Part shown: positions 21,909 to 30,115 of the stretch, one piece after another
Layout: the number at the start of each line of letters is the position of its first letter
Position numbering within the stretch: the first letter of the stretch is position 1
From: Amycolatopsis antarctica
Lineage (GTDB): Bacteria > Actinomycetota > Actinomycetes > Mycobacteriales > Pseudonocardiaceae
NCBI RefSeq assembly: GCF_002262875.1
Contig: NZ_NKYE01000014.1
Location: forward strand, 62,001 to 126,000
Length of the DNA: 64,000 nt
Direction of reading: 5' to 3'
Notes under the pieces: generated by a model
Seen by the model: only the letters and a program-made list of their open reading frames with translations
Databases searched by the model: none
What the model was told of the DNA's origin: nothing
Position numbers and translations under genes: made by a program

Positions 21909-22003
21909 AGCTCCTCCCGGCATTGCAGGCCGGGTTGGTCCAAGTTGAACGTTTCCTTTCGGGGGCACGTCCAGGTGATCCCCGCGCAAGCGGGGACGGT
22001 GGT
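21909..22003 (+). ncRNA. crRNA-like regulatory RNA (CreA/CreR-like candidate): degenerate repeat - 32-nt pseudo-spacer - degenerate repeat
   Basis: Left pseudo-repeat (about 21909-21942) has GCTCC, a CCCGGC/GCCGGG stem with an enlarged loop, then TTGGTCCA like the 3' end of a true repeat. The pseudo-spacer is exactly 32 bases (21943-21974). The right pseudo-repeat (21975-22003, GTGATCCCCGCGCAAGCGGG...) matches the array 2 repeat at 23 of 29 positions, differing at 4, 14, 23 and 27-29. Orientation is that of array 2. Both stems survive, so Cas6e could process it. The pseudo-spacer partly matches a site just upstream. In CreTA/CreR systems such RNAs send Cascade to repress a nearby promoter without cleavage. 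No other function is evident; transcription is not shown. Confidence 0.6.
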
Positions 22004-22039
22004 TGCTGCGCCGGAGTGCGACATGCTCCGGCGCAGCAA
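22003..22039 (+). terminator. strong hairpin after the crRNA-like unit
   Basis: Perfect 14-bp stem, TTGCTGCGCCGGAG (22003-22016) against CTCCGGCGCAGCAA (22026-22039), with a 9-base loop. It abuts the right pseudo-repeat and lacks a T-run. It could end the small RNA or attenuate read-through into the small membrane ORF and cas3. Confidence 0.7.
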
Positions 22040-22061
22040 GGTCCGAAAGGTGGGGAGAACG

Positions 22062-22286
22062 GTGGGTTCCGAGCGTAAACGTCCGATCTTCCCTCGATCG
22101 CTGGCCATCGGTATCGCGTCAATTGTTGTCGGATATCTGGCTTTTAATGTCGCTGTGGCGAGGGTGCTGGACGCGTCGCAGGTTGTCGACTCGCAGGTTG
22201 TGCAGGCTGCTATGCAGCAAGGATTAATGGCGTTCATCTCGGTCGCTGCGATCTCCGCGTTCGGACTTCATCGAGTCGTCCACTGA
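22062..22286 (+). CDS. small two-helix membrane protein upstream of cas3
   Basis: 74-aa ORF from GTG 22062 with a good ribosome binding site (AGGTGGGGAG). After a basic N-terminus (GSERKRPIFPRS) there are two hydrophobic segments: about residues 13-36 (LAIGIASIVVGYLAFNVAVA) and 54-72 (LMAFISVAAISAFGLHRVV). No family recognised. Lower GC than the cas genes. It lies between the crRNA-like unit with its hairpin and cas3, 170 bases before the cas3 start. It might be an accessory or toxin-like membrane protein controlled with the CRISPR locus, but this rests on position only. A longer in-frame extension upstream runs through the pseudo-repeat and is rejected. Confidence 0.55.
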   Translation: MGSERKRPIFPRSLAIGIASIVVGYLAFNVAVARVLDASQVVDSQVVQAAMQQGLMAFISVAAISAFGLHRVVH

Positions 22287-22456
22287 CTTTCTTCGAATGG
22301 TTTGTTGTTTACGCGATTGCGGGGAATGTCGGTGCGATGTGTCCGGCAGGGCCATTTGGGTGATCGCCGTCGGCAGGGAGTAACGGTTCCAGCGCTCCAC
22401 CGAATGTCATGTCAGCGGACGACGCCCGAGGGATCGGACCAGGAGGGGGCGAGGTG

Positions 22457-25258
22457 ATGGACGAGCGATATTGGTTGTCGCCATGGGGAAAAACGAGCCG
22501 TGACGACCAGGGGTCGGTGACCGGATGGTTGCCCTTGCTGCAACACCTCGACGATACCGCGGCGGTGGCCAGGCGAATCGTGGACGAGTGGCTACCACGG
22601 CAAGTGGTTTCCCGCGTTTGTGATTCCATGCCGGGCGGAGAGGGTACTTTCCGTACGCTGATTTTCTGGTTGGCGAGCGTGCACGACGTGGGAAAGGCGA
22701 GCCCTGCGTTCGCTGTACAGGATCGTCGGCTCGCGGATCGAATGAGCCGATTCGGGCTGCCGGTGAATCCGGCGTTGGCGCAGGACCCGAATCGTGCGGC
22801 CGTATCGCATCAGCTTGTCGGTCATTCCGCTGTCCGGTCGTGGTTGACGAAAGAATTGTTCGTCGTATCGGGCGATATCGCGGTGCAGCTCGCCTCGATT
22901 GTGGGCAGCCATCACGGTGTCGCCCCGGAACGGACCCAGCTCGCCTTGGTCCGGCAGCATCCGGAACTGAGCGGAGGTGCCGTATGGCAGTCCGCCAGGA
23001 CGGAGATCCTGCGGCGGGCCACCCGGCGCGCCGCCCCTGAACTGCTTGCTCCATTGGCTGGACATCGACTGGACAGGCCGACGATGGTGCTGCTGTCCGG
23101 CCTGGTCATCATGGCCGACTGGATCGCCTCGAACGACGACCTGTTTCCCATGCAGGAACTGGCGACCATGGAAGACGTTCCCGCCGAACCCGACGAGGAC
23201 CGCACCGCGGAGCGCGCCGCCTATGGCTGGTCACGGCTCGCGCTGCCGCCTCGGTGGGTACCGGCGCCGGCGGATACCGATCTGACCGGCACCTTCCGTC
23301 GCAGGTTTCCGGCGATCGACGTTCCGCGACCGGTACAGGTCGCCGCTGTCGAGTTGGTCCGCGCCGAGCCGGAACCGGGGATGCTCATCATCGAGGCGCC
23401 GATGGGCGTCGGGAAGACCGAAGTCTCGCTGGTGGTCGCGGAGGAGCAGGCTCGCAAGTCCGGGGCCGGTGGTTGTGTCGTCGCCCTGCCCACCCAGGCC
23501 ACCACCGACGCCATGTTCGGCCGGATACATCAGTGGCTGACCGCGTTGCCGCGCAACGAATCCGACATCGCACTGACGGTGGCACTCGCGCATGGCAAAG
23601 CGATGCTGAACGACGAGTACGCAGGATTGGTACGGGCAGGACGATTCGCCGACATCGGCGAGAACCGCGAGCGGGATAGCAGCGAGACGCTGATCGCGCA
23701 CCAGTGGCTGAGCGGCCGGAAAAAGGGGCCACTGGCCTCGTTCCTGGTGTGCACGATCGATCAGATTTTGGTCGGTGCATTGAAAAGCCGGCACGTGATG
23801 CTGCGGCACCTCGCGCTGGCAGGCAAAGTCGTCATTATCGACGAAGTGCACGCCTATGACGTGTACATGTCGCAGTACCTGCACCGCATTCTGCGTTGGC
23901 TCGGTGCCTATCACGTTCCCGTGGTGCTGCTGTCAGCGACACTGCCGCCGGTCAGACGGGCGGAACTGCTGAGCGCCTATGCGGAAGGCAGGGGCCGCGA
24001 ACCAGTTATTCCGGCAGTGGAAACGGTGGGCTATCCGGCGGTTATCAGCTCGACGGGCACGGTGCGCACCGTACCGGCACCGGCAGGCGCAACCGTGCGT
24101 CTCGACCGGCTCCCGGACGATCCGGACACACTGGTGCGGTACCTGCGGACCAAGCTGGCCGATGGGGGATGCGCCGCCGTGGTGCGCAACACCGTAACCC
24201 GGGTGCAGGAAACCGCCGACCGGTTGATCGCGGAATTCGGCGAGAACGCGGTCACGGTGAACCATTCCCGTTTCCTCGCCTGCGATCGAGCCCGAATCGA
24301 CCGGGGACTGGTGCGGCGCTTCGGCCCACCGGGGGAAGGCAACGACCGGCGTGGCCCGCACATCGTGGTCGCCTCGCAAGTGCTGGAGCAGTCACTGGAC
24401 GTCGACTTCGACGTACTGGTCACCGACCTGGCCCCAGCCGACCTGCTGTTGCAACGGATCGGCAGGCTGCACCGGCACGAACGCACACGCCCGGCCGGAG
24501 TGAGCGAGCCGCACTGTGCGATCACCGGCGTCGAGGATTGGGCGGCGGCCCCGGTGCGCGCCGTGTCCGACGTCCGTCGCATCTACGGCGAGCACACCTT
24601 GCTCCGCTCAGCGGCACTGTTCGCCGAACGTGACACGGTCGCGTTGCCCGCCGACATTCCCGAGATCGTGCGTGACGCCTACGAAGACGTGCCCCTCGGC
24701 CCGGCAAGTTGGCAGGAGGCGATGGTCACCGCCGCGAACGCCGCACGGCTCCGCGCCGCCGAACGCACGTCCAAGGCACACACCTTCATCCTCGGCGACC
24801 CCCACAGCGTGGAACCGAGCCTGGTCGGCTGGTTACGCGCGGGTGTGGGGGACGCGGAAGGCCCGGACGGCATGGCGCAGGTCAGGGATGGCGAGGAATC
24901 CCTGGAAGTCCTGGTCGTGCAGGGAGACTCAGACGGCGGTTTGCTGACTCCCGAGTGGATCGAACGCGGTGGCGGACAACAGTTGCCCCTGGACGAGCCG
25001 CTGCCGCACGACCTGGCGCGAATCGTCGCGGCGTGCGCGCTACGGCTGCCCCTTGCGTTGTCCCACGGTGGTGTCATCGACAAGGTGATCGCCTCGCTGG
25101 AGAACACGAAACCGACCAGCTTCGCCGTCACCCGCCTGTTGGCCGGGCAACTCGTGCTGGTACTCGACCAGGACCGGCGTGCCGAGATTCTCGCCGGTGA
25201 CGCGACATTCGCACTCACGTACGACCCGCGAAGAGGACTCGTCCATGAACGAATCTGA
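22457..25258 (+). CDS. cas3: CRISPR-associated helicase/nuclease Cas3 (type I-E)
   Basis: 933-aa Cas3, which unwinds and degrades DNA opened by Cascade. The N-terminal HD nuclease is complete: H30, H76-D77 (LASVHDVGK), the SHQLVGHSAV segment and the HH pair in VGSHHGV. The helicase follows: Walker A APMGVGKTE near 313, DEVH near 461, SAT in LLSATLP, and QVLEQSLDVDFD...QRIGRLHRH (motifs V/VI). A C-terminal domain completes the usual length. ATG 22457 follows AGGAGGGGGCGAGG; an upstream ATG (22409) in frame has no comparable site. First gene of the operon; its 3' end overlaps cse1 by 14 bases. Confidence 0.97.
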   Translation: MDERYWLSPWGKTSRDDQGSVTGWLPLLQHLDDTAAVARRIVDEWLPRQVVSRVCDSMPGGEGTFRTLIFWLASVHDVGKASPAFAVQDRRLADRMSRFGLPVNPALAQDPNRAAVSHQLVGHSAVRSWLTKELFVVSGDIAVQLASIVGSHHGVAPERTQLALVRQHPELSGGAVWQSARTEILRRATRRAAPELLAPLAGHRLDRPTMVLLSGLVIMADWIASNDDLFPMQELATMEDVPAEPDEDRTAERAAYGWSRLALPPRWVPAPADTDLTGTFRRRFPAIDVPRPVQVAAVELVRAEPEPGMLIIEAPMGVGKTEVSLVVAEEQARKSGAGGCVVALPTQATTDAMFGRIHQWLTALPRNESDIALTVALAHGKAMLNDEYAGLVRAGRFADIGENRERDSSETLIAHQWLSGRKKGPLASFLVCTIDQILVGALKSRHVMLRHLALAGKVVIIDEVHAYDVYMSQYLHRILRWLGAYHVPVVLLSATLPPVRRAELLSAYAEGRGREPVIPAVETVGYPAVISSTGTVRTVPAPAGATVRLDRLPDDPDTLVRYLRTKLADGGCAAVVRNTVTRVQETADRLIAEFGENAVTVNHSRFLACDRARIDRGLVRRFGPPGEGNDRRGPHIVVASQVLEQSLDVDFDVLVTDLAPADLLLQRIGRLHRHERTRPAGVSEPHCAITGVEDWAAAPVRAVSDVRRIYGEHTLLRSAALFAERDTVALPADIPEIVRDAYEDVPLGPASWQEAMVTAANAARLRAAERTSKAHTFILGDPHSVEPSLVGWLRAGVGDAEGPDGMAQVRDGEESLEVLVVQGDSDGGLLTPEWIERGGGQQLPLDEPLPHDLARIVAACALRLPLALSHGGVIDKVIASLENTKPTSFAVTRLLAGQLVLVLDQDRRAEILAGDATFALTYDPRRGLVHERI

Positions 25259-26924
25259 CATCCGCACCTTCGACCTGTGCGGCGAACCGTGGATTCCGGC
25301 CAGGACGCTCACCGGGGAAGCCGTCGAACTGTCTCTTATGGACCTGTTCGACCGTGCCCACGAACTGGTGGCGCTCTCCGGCGACCTGGCGACGCAGGAC
25401 GCTGCGCTGACCCGGCTGCTACTGGCTGTTCTGCACCGAGCGGTCGGCGGGCCGCGCGATTTCCAACACTGGCGGGAGCTCTGGAACGCCGAACGTCTTC
25501 CCGGCGAACAGATCAGCGACTACCTGAGCACGCACCGCGACCGGTTCGACCTGTTCCACCCGCGCACCCCGTTCTTCCAGGTTCCGGACCTGCGCACGGC
25601 GAGGGGGGAGACCTCCGAGCTGAACAAGCTGGTCGCCGACGTACCGAACGGCCGCCCGTTCTTCACCAACCGACTCGGTGGTGAGATGTCGCTTTCCTTT
25701 GCCGAAGCTGCCCGCTGGTTGGTGCACTGCCAGGCATTCGATCCCTCCGGGATCAAATCCGGCGCGCAGGATGATCCACGCACGAAAGGTGGCAAGGGCT
25801 ATCCGATCGGCACCGGCTGGTGCGGGCGGATCGGCACCGTGCTGGTCGAGGGTGCGACGGTGCGGGAGACGCTGCTGCTGAACCTGCTCCCGGCGGATTT
25901 CGACGAGACAGGCCGGGCGCCGGGCACGGACCTGCCGTCATGGGAAAGGGAACCGGGGCCGGTGGGGCAGGAGCGGACGGCTACCGGTCCGCTCGACCTC
26001 TACACCTGGCAGGCACGGCGAATCCGGTTGTTCGCCCAAGGCAGTCGAGTGACCGAAGTGCTGATCTGCAACGGCGAGGCCATCGCGCCGCAGAACATGC
26101 ACCAGACCGAGCCGCTGACCTCCTGGCGCCGCAGCCAGGCGCAGCAGAAGAAGCTGGGGTTGCCGACCGTGTACATGCCAAGGGAGCACGATCCGAAGCG
26201 GACCGTCTGGCGTGGCCTGCCATCGCTGCTGCCCGCCGCGCAGGCACATTCCACCCAGGGCGCCGACGCGTCCGCGGGTCTATCGGCCGCGGTGCTCGAA
26301 TGGTTCGCCCATCTCACGGAGGAAGACGTGCTCGACGACGACTTCCCCTTGCGCCTGCGCACCGTCGGCATGGCTTACGGTGCGCAGAGTTCGGTCACCG
26401 AAGACGTGGTGGACGATGCGCTGTCCATGCGCGCGGTGTTGCTGCGCCACGATGCCGTCGACCTGGTGGGCGCGGCCCTGGACGCGGTCGGCGCGGCCGA
26501 CGGATGCGCCCTCGCGCTGGGTGGGCTCGCGCTCAATCTCGCGCAGGCGAGCGGGAAAGCGCCGCCATCGCCCTCGGGGCTTCCCGATCCGGCCGACTAT
26601 TCCGACCGGGACCGTGCGATCGAACGCGCGTACGCCCAGCTCGACGTGGCGTTCCGGGTATGGCTGCGCGAACTCGGCCCCACCGACGACCCGACCGACG
26701 CGAAGATCCGCTGGCATCGGATCGCCCACCGGGAGACGCGGCGGCTCGGCGAGGAGTTGCTGCGGGCCGTGCCGGCCGTCGCCTTCACCGGCAGGCCGGT
26801 GCGTGGCCGGCTGCTCACCGCGGCGCACGCCTCGGCATGGTTCGCTCGCAACCTCCGTGTCGCGGTGCCGCTCGCCTTCGAATCCAGTACCGACACAGCA
26901 GAACCCGCGAGGAGTCAGGCATGA
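25245..26924 (+). CDS. casA: Cascade large subunit Cse1/Cas8e
   Basis: 559-aa type I-E large subunit, which recognises the PAM and recruits Cas3. Family features: the N-terminal DLCGEPWIPARTL, HPRTPFFQVPDLR, the GGKGYPIGTGWCGRIG segment, and a helical C-terminal bundle. ATG 25245 (MNESDIRTFD) is chosen by family start and overlaps the cas3 end; the ORF extends 22 codons further upstream inside cas3 but is not conserved-looking. Overlaps cse2 by ATGA. The gene appears intact. Confidence 0.95.
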   Translation: MNESDIRTFDLCGEPWIPARTLTGEAVELSLMDLFDRAHELVALSGDLATQDAALTRLLLAVLHRAVGGPRDFQHWRELWNAERLPGEQISDYLSTHRDRFDLFHPRTPFFQVPDLRTARGETSELNKLVADVPNGRPFFTNRLGGEMSLSFAEAARWLVHCQAFDPSGIKSGAQDDPRTKGGKGYPIGTGWCGRIGTVLVEGATVRETLLLNLLPADFDETGRAPGTDLPSWEREPGPVGQERTATGPLDLYTWQARRIRLFAQGSRVTEVLICNGEAIAPQNMHQTEPLTSWRRSQAQQKKLGLPTVYMPREHDPKRTVWRGLPSLLPAAQAHSTQGADASAGLSAAVLEWFAHLTEEDVLDDDFPLRLRTVGMAYGAQSSVTEDVVDDALSMRAVLLRHDAVDLVGAALDAVGAADGCALALGGLALNLAQASGKAPPSPSGLPDPADYSDRDRAIERAYAQLDVAFRVWLRELGPTDDPTDAKIRWHRIAHRETRRLGEELLRAVPAVAFTGRPVRGRLLTAAHASAWFARNLRVAVPLAFESSTDTAEPARSQA

Positions 26925-27577
26925 CGCATGTCGATCCCGTTCGTCCGTGGGTCGGTGACCGGACGGCCGACTTCGTCGGCACCAAGATCCGATTCCTGCA
27001 GCACGGAGCGCTGCACAACCGCGCCGACGCGGTCGCCGCCCTGGCGAGGCTTCGCCGCGCGGCAGGCAAGGAACCGGGCAGTATCCCGGAGATCTTTTCC
27101 TACACTCTCGGCGAGGAACTCGTCGATCGCTACGCCACCGACGCGGTGACCACCGGGGAACGTGCCGCCCACATCAGTCTTACTTTCTACGCGATGCACC
27201 AGCAGGCGCAGTCGAAAGGTATGCATCGGGCCGGCCGCGAGCACAGCCTCGGCCGAGCATTACGCAGACTTGTCGACAGTCCAGGCGATATCGGGGACAG
27301 TCCGATCACCAGAAGATTCCAGGCCTTCGGGACCTCCGCGAGTCTGGACGAACTGGTGCATCACCTTCGCGGGTTGGTGCAACTGTTGCGGGTCAAGGGG
27401 ATCCCGCAGGACTACCAGCAGCTCGCCACCCAGCTCGTGCGCTGGCAGATGCCGGGCGGCCCGGATCGGGTGCGCATGGCCTGGGGCCGCGACTTCTACG
27501 TGTTGCCCCGCGCAGAAAACACGCCTTTCGCCGAACCGAACGCTCCCGCCGCACCTGCCAAGCCCGAACAGAACTGA
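26921..27577 (+). CDS. casB: Cascade small subunit Cse2/Cas11e
   Basis: 218-aa small subunit that forms the inner dimer of Cascade and steadies the R-loop. It is basic and mainly helical: LARLRRAAGKEPGSIPEIF, HISLTFYAMHQQAQSKGMHR, RRFQAFGTSASLDELVHHLR and GLVQLLRVKGIPQDYQQLA are typical. ATG 26921 overlaps the cse1 stop. The C-terminus ends in a Pro/Ala-rich tail. Seven bases separate it from cas7. Confidence 0.95.
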   Translation: MTHVDPVRPWVGDRTADFVGTKIRFLQHGALHNRADAVAALARLRRAAGKEPGSIPEIFSYTLGEELVDRYATDAVTTGERAAHISLTFYAMHQQAQSKGMHRAGREHSLGRALRRLVDSPGDIGDSPITRRFQAFGTSASLDELVHHLRGLVQLLRVKGIPQDYQQLATQLVRWQMPGGPDRVRMAWGRDFYVLPRAENTPFAEPNAPAAPAKPEQN

Positions 27578-27584
27578 GGTAGCC

Positions 27585-28718
27585 ATGAGCCGCACCATCG
27601 TCGACGTCCATGTCGTGCAGACCGTCCCGCCGAGCAACATCAACCGCGACGACACCGGAAGCCCGAAGACCGCCGTCTACGGTGGCAGCCGTCGATCCCG
27701 TGTTTCCAGCCAGGCATGGAAACGCGCCACCCGGGACGCTTTCGACGACCACCTCGACGCCGGCGAACTCGGAGTCCGTACGAAGCGCGTTGTGGAGCTG
27801 CTGACCGAGCAGATCGTGAAGCAGGATCCCAGCCTCGAGGACACAGCGGGTGCGCTGGCGACCGAGGTGCTCACCCAGGCGGGCATCAAGCTCAAGGACG
27901 CACGCAAGAAAGAGGCTCCGGCCGAATCGGGTTATTTGCTTTTCCTGAGCAGGAGCCAGATCATAGGGCTGGCCGAACTCGCCGTCGCCGCGGCCCGTGA
28001 GGCAGGCGACGGGAAACCCGTTGTGGACAAGAAAACGGCCAAAGCCCGGGCCAACCAGGCGCACTCGGTCGACGTGGCTCTCTTCGGCCGCATGGTCGCC
28101 GATGACACCGACCTCAACGTCGACGCCGCCGCACAAGTCGCGCACGCGTTGAGTGTGCACGAGGTCAGCAACGAGTACGACTACTACACCGCCGTCGACG
28201 ACCACAAGAAGGCCGACAGCGAGGAAGACTCCGGGGCCGGAATGATCGGCACGGTCGAGTTCAACTCCTCCACGCTCTACCGCTACGCCACCGTCGACGT
28301 GAATCGGCTAAACGACAACCTCGGCGACGCCGAAGCCACCCGCCGCGCGGTGGAAGCCTTCACCCGATCGTTCGTCACCAGCATGCCCACCGGGAAGCAG
28401 AACACCTTCGCCAACCGCACCCTGCCTGACGCGGTTCTGGTGATCGTGCGCGAATCCCAGTCGATGAATCTGGTCGGCGCGTTCGAGGAAGCCGTCGGAC
28501 CCGACGACAAGGGCGGCCGGATCGGCGCGACGATGACCCGGATCGCCGACTACGCGCACGAGTTGCACCAGGCCTACGACGAGACACCGGTCGCCGCCTG
28601 GAGCGTCGGAATCGGCGATCGGACCGACGTCCTCTCCGGAATCGGGCAGCGCACCTCCTTCGACACACTGGCGTCCGCGCTCGGCGAACTCGTCGCGCAG
28701 CGCCTGGAACAGCGGTGA
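27585..28718 (+). CDS. casC: Cascade backbone subunit Cas7e (Cse4/CasC)
   Basis: 377-aa RAMP-fold protein, six copies of which form the crRNA-binding backbone. Diagnostic segments are VHVVQTVPPSNINRDD, KTAVYGGSRRSRVSSQAWKR, HSVDVALFGRMVAD, and VSNEYDYYTAVDD. ATG 27585 has GAGG seven bases upstream and gives the family N-terminus (MSRTIVDVH). The backbone thumb is what flips every sixth crRNA base, relevant to the pseudo-spacer match pattern upstream of cas3. Confidence 0.96.
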   Translation: MSRTIVDVHVVQTVPPSNINRDDTGSPKTAVYGGSRRSRVSSQAWKRATRDAFDDHLDAGELGVRTKRVVELLTEQIVKQDPSLEDTAGALATEVLTQAGIKLKDARKKEAPAESGYLLFLSRSQIIGLAELAVAAAREAGDGKPVVDKKTAKARANQAHSVDVALFGRMVADDTDLNVDAAAQVAHALSVHEVSNEYDYYTAVDDHKKADSEEDSGAGMIGTVEFNSSTLYRYATVDVNRLNDNLGDAEATRRAVEAFTRSFVTSMPTGKQNTFANRTLPDAVLVIVRESQSMNLVGAFEEAVGPDDKGGRIGATMTRIADYAHELHQAYDETPVAAWSVGIGDRTDVLSGIGQRTSFDTLASALGELVAQRLEQR

Positions 28719-29449
28719 GCGTGCTGCTGTTGCGGCTGGCCGCGCCGATGCAGTCCTGGGGGACCAGCAGCCGATTCGCCCGCCGCAACACCGACCGGAC
28801 ACCGAGCAAGAGCGGGATCGTCGGCATGCTCGCCGCCGCGGCCGGACGTCGCCGAACCGACTCCGTCGAGGACCTGTGCGGTCTGCGTTTCGGCGTCCGG
28901 GTGGAACAACCCGGTCAACTGGAACGTGACTTCCAGACCGCCCGCCCCGTCGACGGTTCGGCTCCGTTGCCGTTGTCGTACCGGTTCTACCTTTCCGACG
29001 CGGTGTTCCTCGCGGCCGTCGAGGGGGATCCGGCGATGGTGGGCGGACTCCGCGACATGCTGCGCGCTCCGGTGTTCCCGCTCTATCTGGGACGTCGTTC
29101 CTGCCCGCCCGCGGGAAAACTGATCGTGGGCATTCGCGAGGGAACGACCGAAGAGGTACTCGGCAACGAACCCTGGCAGGCATCCCCGGGCGTTCAGGCA
29201 CGGCACCCGAAGCCAACCGTCTCGCTGGAGACCGTGATCGACTGCGAGCCCGGCGCGACCAACAGCGAACTGGTCCACGACGAACCGGTCAGTTTTGACC
29301 CGCGGCACCGGCAGCACGGCTGGCGCTCGATTCTGCGCGGCCACGCGCCGAACGTGCCCAACCCGCGCTACCGGCCGGCCACCGCCCCTGTTCGGGCAGT
29401 CCCCGACCCGCACGATCCGATGGCTCTGCTCACCGAAGGTGCGCCATGA
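28715..29449 (+). CDS. casD: Cascade subunit Cas5e
   Basis: 244-aa RAMP protein that holds the 5' handle of the crRNA. Recognised by VLLLRLAAPMQSWGTSSRF and the TDRTPSKSGIVGMLAAAAGRRR segment at the N-terminus, and a C-terminal HGWRSILRGHAPNVPNPRY. GTG 28715 overlaps the cas7 stop (GTGA), and the cas6e start overlaps its own end. Length is normal for the family. Confidence 0.95.
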   Translation: MSVLLLRLAAPMQSWGTSSRFARRNTDRTPSKSGIVGMLAAAAGRRRTDSVEDLCGLRFGVRVEQPGQLERDFQTARPVDGSAPLPLSYRFYLSDAVFLAAVEGDPAMVGGLRDMLRAPVFPLYLGRRSCPPAGKLIVGIREGTTEEVLGNEPWQASPGVQARHPKPTVSLETVIDCEPGATNSELVHDEPVSFDPRHRQHGWRSILRGHAPNVPNPRYRPATAPVRAVPDPHDPMALLTEGAP

Positions 29450-30111
29450 CCTACCTGACCCGATTCGAGTTCAACACCGCCCGCCGCGGCAGTCGCACCC
29501 TGCTGGCCTCACCGCAACGTCTGCACGCCGCCGTGCTCGCCGCTTTCCCGGCCGGGCAGGCCGTCCCGGGGGAGCAGGGGCGGGTGTTGTGGCGACTGGA
29601 CAATAAGCAGAACCAAACCCTGCTCTACCTCGTCAGCCCGCACCGCCCCGACCTGACCCACCTCGTCGAGGACTGCGGACGACCGAGCACTCAGACCTGG
29701 CAGACACGCGAGTACGCACCACTGCTGGCGCGACTCACCGTCGGCGGCCGATGGGCGTTCCGGCTGACCGCGAACCCCGTACGGTCCACGCGCAAAGACG
29801 AGAACGCGTCCCGTTCTCAGCGATTCGGGCACGTCACCGTCGCCCAGCAGACACAGTGGCTGCTGAGCAGGACCGACAAGCACGGCTTCACCGTGTTCGA
29901 AGGGGACAGCAAGGAACCCGACGTCGCGGTACACGCACGCGGGATGTCGAAGTTCGCCAGACAGGGCCGCACGGTCACCATCGCCACGGCCACCTTCGAG
30001 GGCACACTGGAAGTCGTCGATCCCGACGCGCTGCGCCACGCGCTGGTGCACGGAATCGGACCCGCCAAGGGATACGGCTGCGGCCTGCTCACTCTCGCCG
30101 CCGCCGGGTGA
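29446..30111 (+). CDS. casE: crRNA endonuclease Cas6e
   Basis: 221-aa endoribonuclease that cuts within the CRISPR repeat at the 3' base of the stem and stays on the crRNA. The likely general-acid histidine is H27 (ASPQRLHAAV), and the C-terminal glycine-rich loop GIGPAKGYGCGLLTL is intact. It must handle two repeat types with loops GCCA and GCGA, and, if the crRNA-like unit is expressed, its degenerate repeats. Start ATG overlaps cas5 by 4 bases. Confidence 0.95.
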   Translation: MTYLTRFEFNTARRGSRTLLASPQRLHAAVLAAFPAGQAVPGEQGRVLWRLDNKQNQTLLYLVSPHRPDLTHLVEDCGRPSTQTWQTREYAPLLARLTVGGRWAFRLTANPVRSTRKDENASRSQRFGHVTVAQQTQWLLSRTDKHGFTVFEGDSKEPDVAVHARGMSKFARQGRTVTIATATFEGTLEVVDPDALRHALVHGIGPAKGYGCGLLTLAAAG

Positions 30112-30115
30112 GCCG

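Noticed and set aside
21975-22039. tracrRNA-like interpretation of the lone repeat plus hairpin
   Set aside because: The locus is type I-E with Cas6e and has no Cas9 or Cas12; a tracrRNA would have no partner. The crRNA-like reading explains the two repeats and exact 32-nt spacing better.
21611-22237. 208-codon minus-strand ORF across the array 1 leader and crRNA-like unit
   Set aside because: It has no RBS, runs antisense through the pseudo-repeats and the small membrane ORF, and its translation lacks any domain signature.
22409-22456. Earlier ATG for cas3
   Set aside because: The ATG at 22457 has a strong Shine-Dalgarno sequence at correct spacing and gives the usual Cas3 N-terminus; the earlier one has none.
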